The notes under the pieces are model-generated. The model was not told the DNA's origin, searched no databases, and saw only the letters and a program-made list of their open reading frames with translations. Below are positions 1 to 10,569 of a stretch of DNA of 64,000 nt, in pieces. Numbering within the stretch: position 1 is the first letter of the stretch; every line of letters starts with the position of its first letter. The translations under genes and the position numbers were made by a program. Origin of the DNA: Cafeteria roenbergensis (Eukaryota; Sar; Bigyra; Bicosoecida; Cafeteriaceae); contig VLTN01000036.1 of the NCBI GenBank assembly GCA_008330645.1, forward strand, positions 124,001 through 188,000. Reading direction: 5' to 3'.

Positions 1-1205
1 TTCACCAGGGCGTTCACGGTCAACCCTCGCGCCAGAAGGATTGGGACGGGCGAGGAGTCTCCAACGTGGGCGACCAGGCGGGCCAGCGCGTGGACGTCGC
101 CATGCAGCACGGTATCCAGCTCCTCCCGAACGTGAGGAAAGCGATCGCGCGGCTCGGAGCGTTCCTGTTTGAGAAGGTCTCGCAGTCTGAGGCGTTTCGC
201 CGCACGGCCGTCGCTGATTCTGTCCCTGTCGCGCTTGCCGGCGGTCTGGCGGGCAGCCGACGAGGCGACGTCTGATGCTGCACATGCGGCTGCTGCACAT
301 GCTCCGGTTGAGGCCAAACCAGCTGCCTCTTCTACCTTTGGGGAGAAGCCCTCGGCTGCCGGCCCTGTGAGAGAGATGCAGGGGGAGGCTTCAGCGTCCA
401 AGAGCGGGCCAGAACCGCCTTCCAGGGGGGGGCTGGGTTGGTCGCCCCCTGGCGCCGGGTACGAAAACCTCTTCATAATTGCCGCCAGGTCCAATCCCGT
501 GTTGACGCAGCGGAAGTGCTTGGCGAAATCAAGGACCAGCACAAGGAGGGGCGACATGAAAGCAGCGCCGTTTCCTGTAGCCTCCATGCCCTGAACTGTG
601 GTGGAATCCGCGGTTGACTCCTGGGCAGCCTGCTTCTGTGCCGCCAGAGCCTTGGGCAGTTGCGTCTTGAATTTTTTGTCCAGGGACTCGACGGCTTTGT
701 AGTCAACTGCATCCGCTGGCACGCCTTGCGCAATCATCCTGGCCCGAATTTTGTGGCCTTCGCCAGATGCAGAAGCCCACTCGCCCCAGATTTGGCGCCA
801 GCAATGCATCCTGGCCCGGTGAGAGCTCTTGAGCGCAGCCTTGGAACCTTGCGGATGTGCTTTGGTCCCAGCGCCTGCCTCCCGCCTCTCCGCTGCGGTC
901 TTGCCGCGAACATGGGCGCCAGTCTTGGCATCCTCAAACGCGTGTGTTGCAAGGGTCGCGATCACGGCGCGTCCGAAGACCAGCAAGCGTTTGAATTCCG
1001 CCTGGCTCACGTACGTGAGCTTTTTGCGCTTTTCGCTGCCGTCTGCCGCGGCGTCTGCGCCAGAGGCAGCAAGGAGCACGGCAATGCAAGCTATGGGCGC
1101 AGCTCAACGGGGGGGAGGGGTGCCTGGGGCGGCAGACGCGCGAGCAGACGGGCTTGTCTCTGCCGGCAGCCGCCGGCCACCGCCTGCAGCCGCCAAGGGC
1201 TCACC
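1..1205 (-). CDS. Hypothetical protein, partial (3' end beyond left edge)
   Basis: On the minus strand one frame stays open from 1102 down to position 1, far longer than chance, and continues off the window. Upstream, a GTGAGC donor (1204-1199) and an acceptor after a C-rich tract (AG at 1104-1103) join in phase, giving a 93-bp intron between exons at 1205 and up and at 1..1102. The start codon lies in an upstream exon I could not resolve. The exon reads as a hydrophobic Ala/Ile/Val/Leu stretch, then a charged Lys/Arg-rich region, a helical segment (KAVESLDKKF), a hydrophobic stretch (LLVLVLDF), a basic KRDRDR patch and a helical C-terminal part. No family was recognised. The neighbour at 1434 is divergent. 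Confidence 0.55.
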
Positions 1206-1433
1206 CTCCAGGCCCGTTGCGCCCGAGGCTAAAGCGTCATGCCTGGAAGCCACCCCGGCAAACAAAAGGCCTGTGGCGACCCTTCAGGAGTGTGAGCTGG
1301 GGCACGTGGCCAAATTAGGACTTGCGGCCAGATCAACCGGCAGAGGTGAGACCCGAACGCCAGCGTCTGATCGGAGTTTGACGAGAAAGCATCTGGTGGG
1401 CGGGGCCACACTTTCCCCAACCTCGGGGGCGCG

Positions 1434-2978
1434 ATGGCCAGCTGCGAGTCCTGCTTGAAAACGCTCTGGGCCGCTTGTGCCGTGCTGGGCGTTCTGATCG
1501 GGCTCGCGTGAGTCCGGGGCGGCGCGAGGGGCGGCTCGACAGGAAATGTCGCGGCTTGAGTCGACGGCGCCTCGCCTGCAACTCCCGCCCACGACCGCCC
1601 CGCAGGATCCTGACCGGCTGGCCCGCGACGCTGCTCTCGTTGATCCAGCTGCGCACGGCGGTGCTTGACGGCTTGGCCACGGCGGGGTCGCAGCAGACGG
1701 CTGCAGAAATGATGCTGGAATCGGCCTCGATCACCATGACCGGGATTGACTTCTCCTTTGTCGCGGCATGGGCTTTCGCCCCCTATGTCATGAGCCTGAT
1801 TGCGCTGGGGGTGGTCGTTTTCTACGCGCGCAGCAAGAAGCGCAGCATCCCCCGCTTGGCCGGCCTGGTCCTTGCGGCCGGCTTCATCGTCACGTCGGTG
1901 ACTCTCTCAACTATGGCCTTTTTCCGGAGCCAGTACAGCCTCCGATCGGTGGCGATCACGCGCTTCCAGGGCGACGGGGGCTTCCGCGAGCTCTCATCCA
2001 ACGTGGTCATCCCCACGGTCAGCATTTCCGAGCTGCAGCAGGGTGCGGCCGCGCTCGGCACGCCGACCAGCCGGCTCAGCCCGCATGACCAGCGGTTCAC
2101 GGTGCCGCAGCACACGGTGTTCAAGGGTGCCCCTGGTGTCGTCCTCGCCGTTTGGCTCGACGCTGGGACTGTGGGTGGCTCCGGCCGGTACGTACAGCCT
2201 CAAGGAAGAGCCGCAATTCGGGCGCGCCATGGGCGTGCTGCTCACAGGCGCCGCCCGCATCTCGCCCGCGGGGCTGGTGGAGGAAGTCGGCACCGAGGCG
2301 GAGGTGGTGGGATTCGTGACCTGGGCGTATGGAATCAACGGCGCGGTGACGGAGAACATCGCACCGATGCCGTGCGGCTCGGGCGCCGATGCGCCCGCCG
2401 CAGACCGCATGACGACCAGCGTGTGCGGCGTGTCGGCGTGGGTCTCGACACAGGGCATCGCGCTCGGGCAGGAGGACAAGCAGCTCGCGGCGCTGGGTCG
2501 CATGAATGTGGCTGTGAACCGAACCGTGCTCGAGTTGAACAAGGCCATGCCCCAGGATGCACAGTTCGACGTGTCGGCTACAGCCAAGGCAACGGTGCTG
2601 ACCCAGATCCCGGAGCTTCGAGGGGTGATGTCGGCCCGCCGCGCAGACGTGGCATTCGCCAATGACGTGTACGTGGCGTACACAGTGATCTGGGCAGGCG
2701 TGTACTGCCTGGGTCTGGCTGTTGTGGCACTGGCCGCGGTTATGGACGCTCGCAGGTCCAAGGCGGGAGGTGCGGCACCCCTGGTCGGTGTCAAGCACAA
2801 AACCAACCCGTCGTCGACAGCACGCCCGGCTTCAGGCAGCACGGCCTCAGAGACAGCGCCAACTGCTGCCACTGCTCCGAGCGAGCCCGAGGCGGCCGCA
2901 CCTGCCGCATCGGCAAGCCACGAGCGTCGCGATGAAAACGAACCGGCGCCTGATAATGCGGGAGAGTTCATGCTTTGA
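1434..2978 (+). CDS. Four-span membrane protein, unknown family (frameshifted)
   Basis: Exon 1 is 1434..1507 and exon 2 is 1606..2978. A 98-bp intron with GTGAGT donor and CCGCAG acceptor joins in phase (GC|G = Ala). Hydrophobic segments are visible at the N-terminus (LWAACAVLGVLIGLAIL), twice more within about the first 110 residues (YVMSLIALGVVVFYA; LAGLVLAAGFIVTSVTLS) and near the C-terminus (AYTVIWAGVYCLGLAVVALA). They flank a large loop with few cysteines, a tetraspanin/claudin/SUR7-like topology without a recognisable signature. The tail is Ala/Pro/Ser-rich. The frame changes between about 2125 and 2170 with no GT-AG signal, so either the assembly has a 1-nt error or the gene is damaged. 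Function is unknown. Confidence 0.65.
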
Positions 2979-3624
2979 AGCGTGGCGCGGGGCAGCGGCC
3001 TATCGAGGGCGAAGGAGAGGACGCGTGGGGGGGGGGCTTGACGTTTCAGTGTCGAGACACCACGACTCAGCTAGATCAGGATAGAGAGGCCCCCTCCCCA
3101 CTCTCCCCAGTTAAAAAAAAAAGTTTGCAACGTGCTTTGTTTGAGTGTTTATGAGGTTGCAGTGGCCAACCCCAACGACGGACTTGCGCCCGGGCAAAGC
3201 GTTGGCAACTCTCAAGCCGGCGCCTCGACCCTGCTTGCGACGACGCGCTGCTCTGAGATGAGGGCAGAAAGTCCCTCGTGCACTGCCAGCTGCGAGGGCA
3301 TACGTGGCACTCATGGGTGTCACCAGCCGACAATTCCGTGGCGTTTGCCTGCTCGGTTGCTCTTGCCGACGGCATTGCGGCAATTCAGATTGAATCGTCG
3401 CGGGCCACTACGCGTAGCGCAGCTCGCTTGCTTCGTCGGCTCTGGAAGCGGGGCTGAATGCTTGCAAGAGAGCGAGCGAGCGAGCTCAGCGCCGATGTTG
3501 AAAAACGCCCAGAGTGGGTTTCACCATTCCCGGGCATGAACGCATGCAAGCGTCAGGATCATGTCGCCACGCAGCCACGCAGCCACGCAACCGGCACGGC
3601 GGCGCAGCTCTGCCATGCAGGACG
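2979..3624. other. Convergent 3' intergenic region
   Basis: This lies between the stop codons of the membrane protein (+) and IQUB (-). It contains a short A-run at about 3113-3122 and no ORF with recognisable content. IQUB proteins in animals extend further at the C-terminus, so a missed final IQUB exon here cannot be excluded, but I saw no in-phase donor/acceptor pair with family similarity. Confidence 0.5.
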
Positions 3625-6550
3625 TCACCCCTTGATGATCGGCATCACGTTGGGCCTGCTGGCCAAGTCTCTGGGCACTCGCTGGAAGCGAGCCGCCTCT
3701 GGGTTGAATTCCGGGGTTTCCACGAATTGCAGGAAGAGGTTTCCGAGGCGTCTGCGCAAGCTGCGGAGGGAGGCCTGCGGCCTGCCCCTGGCAAGCAGGT
3801 CGGCCTCCCGGTCAATGAGCTCGACGATTTCGCGCGTGAGGCCGCAGTCGAACTCCTTCACCGTCCACTTGACCTGCAACAGCACCTTGACTCGGACCTC
3901 GGCAGACTTGCCGCCGGCAGCGGCGGCGGAGGCCGCCACGTCGTCCTCGTCCTTGGCCTCGTCGGGGCTGGAGGCACCTCCTCCGACGCTCCCGCCGCCG
4001 GCGGCGGCTGCAGCTCCAGCTGCGCCCCCCGCATTCATCAGCTTCGCCACGTCATCCGGCAAGGCATCGGCATCCGCGCTGCCCAGCGACCCCGCCAACA
4101 GCTCTGCCGGCGGTGTGGTCAGCGCCACGTACAGCGCCTTGAGCTCTGCCGCCCGCTGGCTGAAGGGCGTGTGGACGACCGCCACGGCGCCGTCGCCGGT
4201 CTCCCACCGCTGGGGCTGGGCCATGTCGTCGAGCATGCGGGCCACTCGCGACCCCTGGGCGTCCTTCTTGGCCTGGGTGCGAAGGCCGTCCACCGAAGCC
4301 AGCATGCGGGTCTGGCGGGCGAGCAGCTGGGCCAGGGCCTCCTTGCGGCTCGCCTCGCTCATATCCTGCGTGAAGCGGTAGAGCGGTGGGGCGGTAGGGC
4401 GGTGGGGCGGTAGGGCGGTGGGATGGTGGGGTGGGGCGGCGACTGTGGCCAAGGCCGGGGACACTGCTGCCTGTGGCAGCGCGCGCTGCCGCGCTGGCCG
4501 GCCTCGCCCGGCCGGGCGGCAACAGTGCGGGGTGCAATGTTGGGCCGGCGAGGGGAGGAAGGGGAGGGGGCGGGGGGCATGGCGCTGCATGGGCTGGCGA
4601 TCGCGTGGGTGCGCGGGAGTGCGCAGCGCCAGCAGGGCGGATGTGCGCGCGTCGCTCGGCGTCTCTCACCGCTGCCTTGATCCTGGCGGTTTCCGCCTGG
4701 CGCCAAGCCTCGACCTCCCCGTAGAGCGCCGCGAAGTCGCCGGCCGTCCGCGGGTTCATCCGCCGTTCGACCATGACCCTGTGCTGCTCCGCCGCCTCCG
4801 CCGCCGCCGCCTCGGCAGCGGCCTCTCTGGCCTCAGCATCGGCCTCCCTAGCCGCGCGCAGGCCCGCGGCGGCCAGCCTCGCCCGGTGGCCCCGCCAGCA
4901 GCGCTGCAGCAGCCGCACGCGGCCCTCCCGCTCCGCCTCCACCTCGTCTGCCGACACGTACGCCTGGGGGACCACCACTCTGTCCCGGTCGCTGCTGATG
5001 GTGAGGCCGCGTCGCTCCATCTGGGTGGCAGCCTCACGCTTCGTCTGGGCCGAGCGGGTCACCAGCTTGGGCGTCTGCGTGTCGCGGCTCACCCGGGGCG
5101 CTCGTCCCGCCCACGGGTCGGCCCGGGCGTGGCTGGTCTGCGTCGCAGCATGGTGGTACTGGAGCCCCGTTCGCTTGTCCTTGAAGCCTCCCAGGAACGG
5201 CTTTCGGCCGCGCGCCCACGGGTCCTCGGCGGCAGAGCCGCCCCCCCCGGCCCGCCCTGAGGCGGAGGGATCGTCCTCCTCGGGCCCGCCCTCCTCGCCA
5301 TCGGCGGCCGCCGCGACAGCCGCAGCCGCTGCTGCTGCCGGGTCCGGGTCATCCGAGGCCCGCGACACGCGGACAATCACCTCCCTCTCAACGGCACCCG
5401 TGTCATCTGCGGCGGGGCACGGGCCAGTCAGTTGAGCATCGCGAAGGGTGCGCAAGGTGGAGTGAGGGACGCGGCGGGCTGGCGTCAGGGGGCCTCACGC
5501 TGGCGGCCGCGCGCTCAGCGGGTTGCAGCAGGGTGAGAGCGCGATGCGCGGCGACCATACCAGGTGCGGCGACCAGGCGCTGCGGGGTCGGTGGGCGATG
5601 CTTGCAAAGGCAAGCAATGGCGCGACGGGGCGATGGTGCAAGGTGCTGGGCTTACGGGGGTCTCACCGTTGACGACGGATACGACTAGCACGCGTGGCAT
5701 GCGGTACTCGTCGCCCGTCTGTGTGGGGTCGATGACCACGTTGCCCTCCACTATGCGTCTGCTGTTGCGCAGGCCGCAGTCCTGGAGCGTGCTGTGCGAA
5801 GCGGCGACGCGGCCCAGGAACCGGAGCACGAGGTGCTGGGCCGGGATTTGCATGTCCTCAGCGATGGCCTGCGGCGGATGGACGGGGTGCCAAGGCGGGG
5901 CCGAAACGGTTGGAACGATGGGGGGCGGGCGCGGGGCTGAACTGGAGACGGGAGGGGGTGTGTTCTTTAAAAGGTGTAGGCTGCCGGGACGGCGAACCAG
6001 CGAGCGAGCGAGCGAGCGAGCGAGCGAGCGAGCGAGCGCTTGGGCGGGGCTGGGAAGCCGGCCAGTTCCACAGGCAGGGCAACTGCCCGCTCACCTCCTT
6101 CAGCGCGCCCACGCGCGTCTCGATGGGAAACTCCACCGGCTGGATGAAGCCATCGGGCTCAATCGTGAACTGGATGACGACGCCGGGGCCTGCGGCGGGC
6201 GATGAGAGGGCGCGGGGCGGGGATGCAAGTGGCAGCGGTGTGGCCGGCCAAGCGAAGGCTCGCCCAAACAGGCTCCCGCGGCGCACCATGCACGCTGCAC
6301 GGTCATGCCCCCATAATCAGTGCGCCTGCGCGGGTTTCCGTGGCGTCGTGGCTCCGCCCGGGCGCGGCGAGAGGCGCCTTGCGCGAGCGCAACCGAACCT
6401 GGCGCGGTCGCTGCAGGGCGCGCCGCCGCCTGGGGCACGCGCGGGGCGCGGCTCACCTGCCAGCGTCGCGATGCTCGATGCCATAACCGTGCGCTCGTCG
6501 GGCTCCTCGCCTGTCCCATCGTACACGTCGTCCATCGGCGCGTCTGCCAT
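3625..6550 (-). CDS. IQUB: IQ and ubiquitin-like domain protein (IQUB), ciliary
   Basis: Five exons join in phase: 6457..6550, 6095..6189, 5667..5868, 4670..5406, 3625..4365 (622 codons), all with GTGAG donors and CAG acceptors. Exons 2-3 encode a ubiquitin-like fold (residues about 31-130). Exon 4 has repeated TQT motifs, an IQ motif near residue 298 (LLQRCWRGHRAR) and an Ala/Glu helix. Exon 5 carries the family-diagnostic block TVKEFDCGLTREIVELIDRE followed by FNPEAAR. IQUB (FAP253 in Chlamydomonas) is a radial spoke 1 component that binds calmodulin and supports ciliary beating, so the organism is flagellated. The protein ends soon after the FNPEAAR block, whereas vertebrate IQUB carries a further C-terminal region, so it is naturally short or a last exon is missed. 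It is head-to-head with ARP4. Confidence 0.88.
4382..4440. repeat. GGGCGGT-type intronic minisatellite
   Basis: About seven imperfect G-rich 8-mer units (GGGGCGGT/AGGGCGGT) lie in IQUB intron 4. The G-runs lie on the plus strand, opposite to the transcript, so any G-quadruplex would form on the non-template side for a plus-strand transcript only. Confidence 0.8.
5999..6038. repeat. (GCGA)n microsatellite in IQUB intron 2
   Basis: Ten near-perfect 4-bp GCGA units lie inside the 226-bp intron between IQUB exons 2 and 3. They have no coding role in the model. Confidence 0.9.
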
Positions 6551-6874
6551 CGCGCAATCGCGCCTCGACGCAAGGCCGTGCGCTTCGCGTGCGCCCTGCG
6601 CAGTCCCTCGGCGCGCGGATGTGCGCGGTCAAAGAGGCGGCCGCGGAAAGCCCTCTTGCCCCGGATGGCCACCGGAGGTGCTGCTGCGGGGGACGGGCCC
6701 GCAAGGGCGGCACGCCGCTCGCAACAAAACGGCCTTGTGGCTGCTGGCTCTGCCGGCGCTTTGAGCTGGGCGGCATCGGATTGCGGGCGGCCCCCTGCCC
6801 GCCGGCCCACCCCGTAAGGGACTGCGGGCGTCGGGCGTGCTTTTCGTGCCTCGTCCCGTCCTCGCCGGGCCACC
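6551..6874. promoter_or_regulatory. Bidirectional promoter IQUB / ARP4
   Basis: A 324-bp gap separates the divergent start codons of IQUB (ATG at 6550, minus) and ARP4 (ATG at 6875, plus, in a CCACCATG context). It is GC-rich with no obvious TATA box. The promoter role is inferred from geometry only. Confidence 0.45.
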
Positions 6875-8383
6875 ATGTACGCCGGAGGTGAGCCGAAGAC
6901 CCGCGAAGCGCGCCTCGATGCCCAGGCGGGCAAACTACGCCGCGGCGTACCATCCCCTCTCCGCCCCAATCCGGCAACCCGTTCGCCCTCTGCGGTCGCC
7001 TCGCAGACGAGACGGGAGGTCTGGTGATTGACACCGGCCACTTTTCAACCAAGGCGGGCTATGCCGGCGACGACTGCCCCAAATGCATTCTTCCGTCGGT
7101 GAGCGAGTTGCCCCGCCAGCAGCCGGCACGGCGATACCCCTCGGCGGGCGCCTCTGCTCGCCAGCCAGCATGCGTGCGTCTGCACCGCGCCCTGCGGGCA
7201 TCCGTGACGCGGGCGCCGGCGCTGCTTCGCGGCTTGCGCCCCCGCCGCAGCAGGCCACGCCTGCTCGCTCGGCCCGACGCGCACATGACGCGCCGCCCAG
7301 CCTCCCCATCGCCGCCGCCGGCCCGCGCAGGTGGTCACCGAGGACCCCGCCCTCCTTGTCGGGCACGGTGACGACGACGACGACGACGACGACGGTGGCG
7401 GCGGCGGGCGCTTCGGACTGGCCCACGGTCGCGGATCGGCCGCAGCAGCGGCGGAGGCCGCCTCTACCGGGCGTTTTGCTGGCCGCAGGGGTGGACTCAC
7501 CCGATCAGCTGACCGTCTCATCGTCGGTGATGCGGCGCTGATGCGCCCACGACCCGGCCAACGCATCCGCGGACCCCTCCTCGACGGCAGCGGTGAGAGC
7601 ACCCCGCCGCCGCCCTAGCCACCACAGGCCGCCTCGCCCTTCGCCAGCGCGAAGCATGCGACGGCAGAGAGCGTCTCTGCCGTCGCGCCACTGCGCCACG
7701 GAGTCTCGATTCACAGCGCCAGCCCGCCGCGAAATCCTCTCCCCTCCCCGCCTCCCCCACCACCACACACACACGCCTCTGCGCTGCCCGCACCTCCCAG
7801 CGCCAGCTGTTGATCGTCTCCACGCTCCGCCCCACCCCCCGCAGTTCAAGACTGGGACGCTTTGGAAGCCCTATGGCGCGCAGCTGCGGTAGAGCTGCGC
7901 ATGGATCCTGCCGAATCACCCCTCCTTCTGACAGAGCCGGTGACCCTCGCGGACCCGCAGCGCGAGCGATACCTCGAAACCGCAATGGAAGGGTTGGGGG
8001 CCCCCGCAACGTACCTCCTGCGCTCACCCGTCGCGTCGGCCTTTGGAGCTGGTCTCCCGACCGCCACTGTCGTCGACCTCGGCTACCAACACTCCCGCTC
8101 TACCTGCGTCGTCGACGGTTTCGCGCTTCAGCGAACGGTCCAGCAACACCCCTGGGGACAGCAGGCACTGGACCTGCTCAGCGTTGCTCTGATGAGAGAC
8201 GCCGTGGCAGGCACGCAGCCCAGGCCCGACCACGCGCAGCTGACGCCCACCGGCCGCCCCGGGCACGATCCGGCGGCGGTTTCGCCCGAAGCGGCGAGAG
8301 ACGCGTTCGATGCCGGAGACATTGCCCCGAGGTACGCGGTTTCGCGGTCGCCGCCTCGCCGGGGCAGCGGCTTCACGCCCTCA

Positions 8384-8423
<40 letters not shown>

Positions 8424-9421
8424 GCGGCGGCGGTGGAGACGCTGGCGTGCGTTCCTATGTGACAGGCATGGCTGCGACTGCGCACCCCTCTTACCACGCT
8501 TACATGCTGGCGTCGCTCGGTCGAGAGTTTCGGGAGAGTGTCGCTCAAGTGACCCCGGTTCCGTTTTCGCCCGAGATGGTGGTCGTTGACCCGGTCACGT
8601 TCGTCCTTCCCGACGGCACCTCCCTGGAAGTGGGCGCCGCGCGGGCGCTGCTCACGGAGACGCTGTTCGCCCCGGAGGCTGTCCGGCCGCTGGTGCGCGG
8701 CGGGGAGCAGGAGATCCTTGCCAGGATGACGAGGGAGGCGGGGTGGGCGCATGGCGCGGCCGGGCTGGCGGCGTGGGGCCAGGGGGTGGACGTCTCCACA
8801 GGCGTCTTGCGCCGGGAGTCGGATGGGCCGCGTGGGTTAGCGGCGGCGCCCGAACAGACGTCGTCGTCGTCGTCGTCGGCGTCGTCGGCAGCGGCTGGCG
8901 ACGCCTCTCCCACGGACGGGGGCGCTGCCGCTGGTGGCGGCACCTCCAGGCACGGCTCTGCGATGTCGTCGGCGGACCCCATCCACGAGGGGCTGGGCGG
9001 GCGCGACCCCGCGGCCGTGTACCGGTTCGGCCGCCGCATGCGGGTGCTGATGCGGGCGTCGTCGACCACGGGCGCGGTGGAGGACACTGTCCCTGCCCCC
9101 ATGGCCCTGCACCAGGCGGTGTCAATGTCGATGATGTCAGCTGACGCGGATTCCCGCAAGGCGCTTTCCTCGAACATTCTGCTTTGTGGCGGGGGGTCTC
9201 TCCTCCCCGGCATCGCAACGCGGGTGCAGAGCGAGCTTGCAGCAACGCTCACAGGCGCCTTCCGGCCGCGCGTGGTGAGCGGGCTCGCGGCAGAGCGCCA
9301 GTTCTCGGCGTGGCTGGGCGGCTCAATCACCGCCTCGCTCGGCACGTTCCAGCAGCTGTGGATCTCGAAGCAGGAGTATGACGAGGAGGGGCCGGGCATT
9401 GTCGACCGCAGGTGCGGGTGA
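6875..9421 (+). CDS. Actin-related protein 4 / ACTL6 (BAF53)-like
   Basis: Exons 6875..6887, 7007..7098, 7331..7592 and 7845..9421 join in phase (647 aa). A tiny 13-bp first exon plus exon 2 give MYAGDETGGLVIDTG and AGYAGDDCPK, the phosphate-1 loop typical of ARP4/BAF53. The C-terminus has LGGSITASLGTFQQLWISK, the ARP4/ACTL6 ending. ARP4 is a nuclear actin-related subunit of SWI/SNF, INO80 and NuA4-type chromatin complexes. Core family length is about 430-490 aa; the extra length here comes from an Asp8/Gly linker in exon 3, a poly-Ser run at 8389-8424 and a Ser/Ala/Gly-rich insert at about 8860-8960. A GCN5 gene in the same window fits a shared chromatin role, but physical linkage is not evidence of a complex. 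Confidence 0.85.
8389..8424 (+). repeat. (CAG)n trinucleotide repeat encoding poly-Ser
   Basis: About 12 perfect CAG/AGC units lie inside ARP4 exon 4 and are read as AGC (Ser). They fall in an insertion between conserved actin-fold elements, so length variation would be tolerated. Confidence 0.9.
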
Positions 9422-9941
9422 CAGCCGCTTTGTGAATCGGGGCGTGTGCTTGTGGACGGGTTCGTGGCGGGAGCAGCGCGTGCAAGCCTGGCGCTGCTGA
9501 CGGCAGCGGAAACCAGCGCCCCCACTCCCCGTCAGCCCCTGCCGCCACAAGGTTGCCACGGCGGCAGCTCGTGCTGCCCTCTCAGCGGCGGCCTCCTGGT
9601 CGGGCCGCTGGTTCCGCCAGCGCAACACCTGCGCGGCAGGCCGCATCACAGCGCGGGCGTGTTGCAGAGTTGTGCAACGGCCCGGTTGGCCCCGCGTGGC
9701 GCTGTGCGTGTCCCACTGCGTGTCAAGCGCGGGCGCCTTCCCGTGACTGTGCTAAGGCCTGAATTGCGTTTCATTGCCTTGCGCCAGCTCTTTGGCCGTG
9801 CGGTTCGTTCCGGCAATCATTTCTCCAAGTCCGATGTATTCCGCGCGCAAATATTCCACAGCTCGCCGCTCGGAGCGGGTGCGACTGCCACGCGCACGCT
9901 GCCCTTGGGCTGGTGCCGAGTCCGCCCCCGCAGCCGTCTCA
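9422..9941. other. Intergenic, no gene seen
   Basis: This lies between the ARP4 stop and the start of the KCTD-like gene. I saw no conserved protein segment or repeat. It presumably holds the ARP4 3' UTR and the promoter of the next gene. Confidence 0.5.
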
Positions 9942-10496
9942 ATGGAGCAAGACCCTTCGCTGCAGCGACTGGTGGTGACGCTGAACGCGAGCCTCAAGTG
10001 AGGCGGGACGGGACTCCAAAGCGCGCCTCGCGGCCGTTTGCCATCGCTGCTCGGCCCTTGTCCCGCGCCTCAACCCCGCCCCGCCGCCCCAAAACCGCGT
10101 GGCCTCGTCTGTCGTGCAGATTAGAGACATCTGCACTCCAGGCCACGTACGAGAAGTGGCGCGCCGGACAGGTGGAGGTGAGTCCTCGAAGCAGGCCCGC
10201 AACCGCCCCGCCGCCGTTGCCAATTGCCGCTCGGCTGCACCTCACTGTTGCCCCCCGCCAAGGCACCAGTCCACAAGAGGCCCCGCGCGTTCCGTGCCTG
10301 CTATTTTACACGGGCCCCTATCGCAGCTGCATGAGCACAAGAAGCTGCTAGACGAGGAGCTGGAGGCGCTTCGCGAGGCCAAGCAGCAGCTCGCCGCCGA
10401 CCGAGCCACGTGAGCCGAGGCGCGAGCTGACGGCGCGGCGGCATATGCAGCGGCACCGGCTTCGATGGGTGCTCGAGCCGGGGGCGTCGCCGGCAC

Positions 10497-10569
<73 letters not shown>

